The translations under genes were made by a program, and so were the position numbers. From Spirochaeta sp. (GTDB lineage: Bacteria > Spirochaetota > Spirochaetia > UBA9216), in the NCBI GenBank assembly GCA_003454605.1, contig DMKD01000306.1, positions 652 through 9,199 of the forward strand: DNA of 8,548 bases, written 5' to 3'. Under the pieces are notes generated by a model that did not search any database, was not told the origin of the DNA, and was given only the letters and a program-made list of their open reading frames with translations. Below are positions 5,596 to 8,548 of the stretch, one piece after another. Within the stretch, counting starts at the first letter, position 1, and every line of letters begins with the position of its first letter.

Positions 5596-6492
5596 ATGAA
5601 AAGAATATTGGGTTTATTGATTATTCTGCTGTTTTCAGCTGGTGGATCAGTTTTTGGGGGCGGTCAGTCGGATGATACTGTTGAAGACAGCAGTAAGTTA
5701 AAGGTCTTTGTGAGTGTTCTGCCTCAGACCTATTTTGTGGAAAAGATAGGCGGTGAGCGGGTTGAGGTTGATGTCGTTGTGCCTCCGGGGAAAAATCCTG
5801 CGACCTATGAGCCGACTCCGAACCAGGTGGCTGCTTTAAGTATGGCTGATGTCCTCTTCACAGTCGGTGTTCCGTTTGAGAATGCCTTTCTCCCAAAGAT
5901 TTCGGCATCGCTGAAATCTCTGATTATTGCTGATACGTCGGAAGGTATACTCAAGCGCAGTATTACCGAGCACCATCATGATGAAGAAGGGCATGATGAA
6001 GACGCAGCGGATGATCCGCACATCTGGCTTTCACCTCTGCTTGCAAAAGTGCAGGCAGATACTATTCATCGTATGATGGTAGAACTGGATCCGCAGGGTC
6101 GTGAGCTCTACGATCGTGGTCTTGCCGGGCTGAAGGCTGAACTCGATGATCTTCATGCTGAGTTGCTGTCAATGCTTGAGCCCTATAAAGGGCGCACCCT
6201 GTTTATTTTTCATCCGACCCTTGGTTATTTTGCTGATGAGTATGGTCTTGAACAGACCGCAATTGAGGCCGGAGGAAAACAGCCCTCTGCTGCAGCGCTG
6301 GTCGAAATCATTGAGCATGCAAGGGAAGATGATGTCAGGATAATCTTTGTCCAACCGGAGTTTCCTAAAGACAGTGCAGAACTTATAGCGGAGGCAATTG
6401 GCGGAAGCGTGGTCGGTCTTAATCCTCTTAATCCCGACTATGTAAACAATCTTAGAGATATAGGTGAGAGTATAAGGAAGTCATACGAATGA
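5596..6492 (+). CDS. znuA: Periplasmic Zn/Mn-type metal-binding protein of an ABC transporter (ZnuA/TroA family variant)
   Basis: A 298-residue solute-binding protein of the cluster A-I (ZnuA/TroA) family. Residues 1-20 are a signal peptide (MKRILGLLIILLFSAGG), with no lipobox cysteine, so the protein should be soluble in the periplasm or anchored in another way. Seen motifs: VVPPGKNPATYEPTP (61-75), an acidic His-rich loop with H126-H128 and H133, DPHIWLSP (140-147), HPTLGYFADEYGL (206-218) and GLNPLNPDY (274-282). H142 and H206 match two of the family's metal ligands, but the first ligand His is Ala69 and the late Asp is Asn276, so the site must be built differently. Start at 5596: GGAG at 5585-5588, overlapping the end of the upstream gene, indicates translational coupling; an in-frame ATG at 5518 lies inside that gene. 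znuC overlaps its stop as ATGA. Metal identity (Zn or Mn) cannot be settled from sequence. Confidence 0.9.
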   Translation: MKRILGLLIILLFSAGGSVFGGGQSDDTVEDSSKLKVFVSVLPQTYFVEKIGGERVEVDVVVPPGKNPATYEPTPNQVAALSMADVLFTVGVPFENAFLPKISASLKSLIIADTSEGILKRSITEHHHDEEGHDEDAADDPHIWLSPLLAKVQADTIHRMMVELDPQGRELYDRGLAGLKAELDDLHAELLSMLEPYKGRTLFIFHPTLGYFADEYGLEQTAIEAGGKQPSAAALVEIIEHAREDDVRIIFVQPEFPKDSAELIAEAIGGSVVGLNPLNPDYVNNLRDIGESIRKSYE

Positions 6493-7244
6493 GATCGAAG
6501 CTGAAAGAAGATGGAAGCCTGATTAGGGTTGAGAATCTCAGTTTTGCCTATGAGACGGAAGATATTATAAGGGATGCTGATTTTTTCATAAACCGAAGGG
6601 ATGTAATCACAGTTGTAGGACCTAACGGCGGCGGGAAGACGACGCTGCTGAGGATTCTTATGGGACAGCTGAAACCGAGGAAGGGCAGGGTTCTTATCTC
6701 GGGAGCGCAGTCCCGGATTTTCGGTTATGTTCCTCAGTATTCGACAATGGATCCAAGCTACCCGATCACAGCCTTTGAGGTCGTGCTGTCGGGCCGGGTG
6801 AAAAATTTCGGGTTTTACAGCAGGGCGGACAAGCAGGCTGCAGCTGATGCACTTGAAGCGGTCGGCCAGGAAGATTCGGGCCATAAATCTTTTTTTGAAC
6901 TTTCCGGCGGCCAACGGCAGAGAGTTCTGATAGCACGTGCGCTCGCGCCCGATCCTGAAGTGCTGATCCTGGACGAACCGACTGCTAATATCGACGCGGA
7001 GGCTGAGAAACAGCTGAATGTTCTTCTGAAAAAATTAAGTTTGGAGCATACGATAATTCTCGTGACTCATGACCTCGGTTTTGTTAACGAGATGACAACC
7101 CGCGTGCTCTGTGTTAATAGACATGTAAAGGAACATCCTGTAGACAGCCTCGACGATGGCCTCATAGCTTCCGCCTACGGCAGGCAGGTAAAGGTTGTCA
7201 GGCATGATCATGATCTGCACCATCACGAGGGAGGTGCGGAATGA
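6489..7244 (+). CDS. znuC: ATP-binding subunit of the Zn/Mn-type ABC transporter
   Basis: A 251-residue ABC ATPase that powers import through the membrane partner encoded next. All catalytic elements are intact: Walker A GPNGGGKTT (44-52), Q-loop YVPQ with Q83, signature LSGGQRQR (138-145), Walker B VLILDEP (158-164) and H-loop VTHD with H194. The family hallmark after the Q-loop (DPSYPITAFEVVLSGR, about 88-103) fits metal-type ATPases of the ZnuC/MntB group. The C-terminus ends in a His cluster (H239, H241, H244-H246), common in zinc-linked members and possibly a metal sensor or buffer. The gene overlaps znuA and znuB by four bases each (ATGA), and AAGGAAG lies seven bases before its start. 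Zn rather than Mn is favoured by the His tail and the Cys/His-rich regulator, but this is inference. Confidence 0.95.
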   Translation: MRSKLKEDGSLIRVENLSFAYETEDIIRDADFFINRRDVITVVGPNGGGKTTLLRILMGQLKPRKGRVLISGAQSRIFGYVPQYSTMDPSYPITAFEVVLSGRVKNFGFYSRADKQAAADALEAVGQEDSGHKSFFELSGGQRQRVLIARALAPDPEVLILDEPTANIDAEAEKQLNVLLKKLSLEHTIILVTHDLGFVNEMTTRVLCVNRHVKEHPVDSLDDGLIASAYGRQVKVVRHDHDLHHHEGGAE

Positions 7245-8095
7245 GCGGTTTTCTTGCAATTCTTTCAAACCCTGACATCCCCTTCATCAGGATGGCGCTT
7301 CTTGCAGGAGTTGTCGGCAGCATTCCGTTTGGTTTTATCGGTTCCTTCGTAGTTGTTAAAAAGATGAGTTCGATTGCCGGAGCCATCAGCCATTCGGTGC
7401 TCGGCGGTATAGGGCTTGCCCTCTACCTTGAAACGGTGGTCGGATTCTCCCTTCTTAAACCCATGGGCGGGGCTATGCTGTTTGCCGTTTTGTCGGCGAT
7501 AATTATCAGTGTCGTGATCATTCACGGCCGTGAACGGCTTGATACTGTGATTGGTGCTGTTTGGGCTGTTGGAATGTCGCTGGGGCTTCTGTTTATGGCA
7601 AAGACTCCGGGGTATGGTGATCCGATGAGTTATCTCTTCGGAAATATTCTACTGATTGGCCGAAGCCAGCTGATAATGATTGCTGTGTTTTCAGCAATCA
7701 TTCTGATCGCTGGTATTCTTTTCTATAACCAGCTTCTCGCGGTGTCCTTCGACGCTGATTTTGCCGAGACGAGGGGGATAAATACTGCATGGTACCAGAT
7801 AATTATCATGCTGCTGATAAGTATTACAGTTGTACTGATGGTTTCATTTGTCGGGACGGTAATGGTTATCGCATTTCTGACCCTGCCCCCGGCAATGGCT
7901 TCTCTATTTTCAAAAAGGCTGTCGGTCATGATCGGATTATCGATTATATTTTCAATTCTGTTATCTGTTGCCGGATTATATTTCAGTTTTATTTTTGACC
8001 TTCCTACAGGATCGGTGACTATCGTTTTCGCCGGAGCGCTCTACATAATTCTAAGGGTAGTTAATACAGTTGTTAAACGAATCAGGATGGTTTAA
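7241..8095 (+). CDS. znuB: Membrane permease of the Zn/Mn-type ABC transporter (ABC-3 family)
   Basis: A 284-residue polytopic inner-membrane protein of the ABC-3 family. I count about eight hydrophobic segments, at roughly 15-39, 45-64, 75-94, 101-120, 143-162, 185-204, 205-222 and 228-250, with a further one at 256-274. Family landmarks include SIAGAISHSVLGGIGLAL (44-61), the cytoplasmic coupling stretch SFDADFAETRGIN (169-181) that contacts the ATPase, and VGTVMVIAFLTLPPAMA (204-220). The length is normal for the family. It begins inside the znuC stop (ATGA overlap), with a strong GGGAGG six bases before the start, so the ATPase and permease are made together. No terminator follows; the next gene starts 33 bases later. 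Confidence 0.95.
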   Translation: MSGFLAILSNPDIPFIRMALLAGVVGSIPFGFIGSFVVVKKMSSIAGAISHSVLGGIGLALYLETVVGFSLLKPMGGAMLFAVLSAIIISVVIIHGRERLDTVIGAVWAVGMSLGLLFMAKTPGYGDPMSYLFGNILLIGRSQLIMIAVFSAIILIAGILFYNQLLAVSFDADFAETRGINTAWYQIIIMLLISITVVLMVSFVGTVMVIAFLTLPPAMASLFSKRLSVMIGLSIIFSILLSVAGLYFSFIFDLPTGSVTIVFAGALYIILRVVNTVVKRIRMV

Positions 8096-8128
8096 AATTG
8101 TTTAATTACAGAATTGAAGGAGAGGAAA

Positions 8129-8290
8129 ATGCAGAAAGAAATTACTATAAAAGAATTTACAGCTGAACTGATTCAGAGAATTGATGCCGAAAAAGGAATC
8201 GACTGCTGTAAAGACGAGATTAAACGCTTTGCGGATATGGCGGCGGCTAAAATGCCTGATGAAAAAATTCTTGTAACCTGGAAAGAATAG
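8129..8290 (+). CDS. 53-residue protein with vicinal cysteines, unknown function
   Basis: A small, mostly helical, acidic/basic protein with no signal peptide or membrane segment. The visible features are a KEFTAELIQRIDAEKG helix, the vicinal pair C26-C27 in IDCCKDEIKRFADMAAAK, and a strand-like end KILVTWKE. An excellent ribosome site (AAGGAG at 8117-8122, with GAGG after it) and codon use like its neighbours support a real gene, although it is too short for routine gene calling. It sits 33 bases after znuB and just before the LysE-type gene. The CC pair could bind a soft metal or form a redox disulfide, which would suit a metal-linked operon. I do not recognise the family and do not assign a function. 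Confidence 0.7.
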   Translation: MQKEITIKEFTAELIQRIDAEKGIDCCKDEIKRFADMAAAKMPDEKILVTWKE

Positions 8291-8297
8291 AATTTTA

Positions 8298-8548
8298 ATT
8301 ATACCATATCTTAAGGGCTTTGCCGCCGGGGCAGGTCTGATTATCGCGATAGGCGCACAGAACGCCTTCGTTCTCAGTCAGGGTATCCGCCGCAGGTACA
8401 CTTTCATTATTCCATTAATCTGCAGCCTCAGTGACGCGGTGCTCATAACAGCAGGAATCCTCGGTGTCGGAGGATTTTTCTCATCACGTCCCGAGCTCAT
8501 GAAATGGGCCGGCTGGGGCGGAGCTGCTTTTCTTTCATTCTACGGGAT
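8298..8548 (+). CDS. LysE/ArgO-family amino-acid exporter (3' partial, non-canonical start)
   Basis: The window ends after about 83 residues. The frame reads IPYLKGFAAGAGLIIAIG, then AQNAFVLSQGIRRRYTF, and later LSDAVLITAGILGVGGFF and WAGWGGAAFLSFYG. This matches the first third of LysE/ArgO exporters, including the GAQNAFVLxQGIRR loop between membrane segments one and two and the SDxxLIxAGI of segment two. Substrates of the family are basic amino acids such as Arg and Lys. No ATG, GTG or TTG occurs in frame between the upstream stop (8274-8276) and this conserved region. The ATT at 8298 or 8292, or the ATA at 8301, is the likely start; 8298 gives the usual N-terminal length and has GGAAAGA at 8280-8286. 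It follows the 53-residue gene by only a few bases, so translational coupling is likely. A sequence error or a decayed start codon remains possible. Confidence 0.8.
   Translation, partial: MIPYLKGFAAGAGLIIAIGAQNAFVLSQGIRRRYTFIIPLICSLSDAVLITAGILGVGGFFSSRPELMKWAGWGGAAFLSFYG

Noticed and set aside
6438..6914. 158-codon open frame on the - strand across the znuA/znuC junction
   Set aside because: It lies wholly opposite two well-supported genes, has no ribosome site and its translation shows no recognisable domain.

Overview
The window looks like chromosomal DNA of a diderm, moderate-GC bacterium. A free-living spirochaete is my best guess. The hints are a large TPR protein fused to a beta-rich, outer-membrane-like C-terminus, an HDOD protein, and a periplasmic binding protein with a lipobox-free signal peptide ending in a glycine-rich stretch. 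The assignment rests on style and not on a marker gene, so it is tentative. No rRNA, tRNA, CRISPR array, transposase or phage gene was seen.

Left part (1-3768). A TPR/beta-rich protein runs in from outside the window on the + strand and ends at 2879. An HDOD signalling protein converges on it from the - strand (3768-2941). One long hairpin between them contains the HDOD stop codon and probably ends transcription in both directions.

Middle part (3769-5117, - strand). A three-gene operon reads DUF2089-type regulator, then a one-TM small protein, then a SHOCT-like/YvlB-N-like protein. The DUF2089 protein has lost all the cysteines of the usual N-terminal zinc ribbon. Its C-terminal helical motif recurs at the N-terminus of the third protein, and proteins two and three share a C-terminal tail pattern, so the three look like co-evolved parts of one module. 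Three hairpins lie between genes one and two, the first starting in the stop codon of gene one. A nested tandem repeat follows the operon. By analogy to YvlB/Psp-like loci I suspect an envelope-related role, but this is inference.

Right part (5118-8548, + strand). A very AT-rich divergent promoter region is followed by a tightly packed metal-uptake operon: a small ribbon-helix-helix protein with a Cys/His-rich tail, then znuA, znuC and znuB, with gaps of 4, -4 and -4 bases. After a 33-base gap come a 53-residue protein with a vicinal Cys pair and the start of a LysE/ArgO-type exporter. Just upstream of the first gene are four GGT-type half-sites in alternating orientation, forming two imperfect palindromes about two helical turns apart. 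The simplest model is that the first gene encodes a Zn- (or other metal-) sensing RHH repressor that controls its own operon, replacing the usual Fur-family Zur. This is the most interesting system in the window. The binding protein is also unusual: the first metal-ligand His of the family is Ala, and a usually conserved Asp is Asn.
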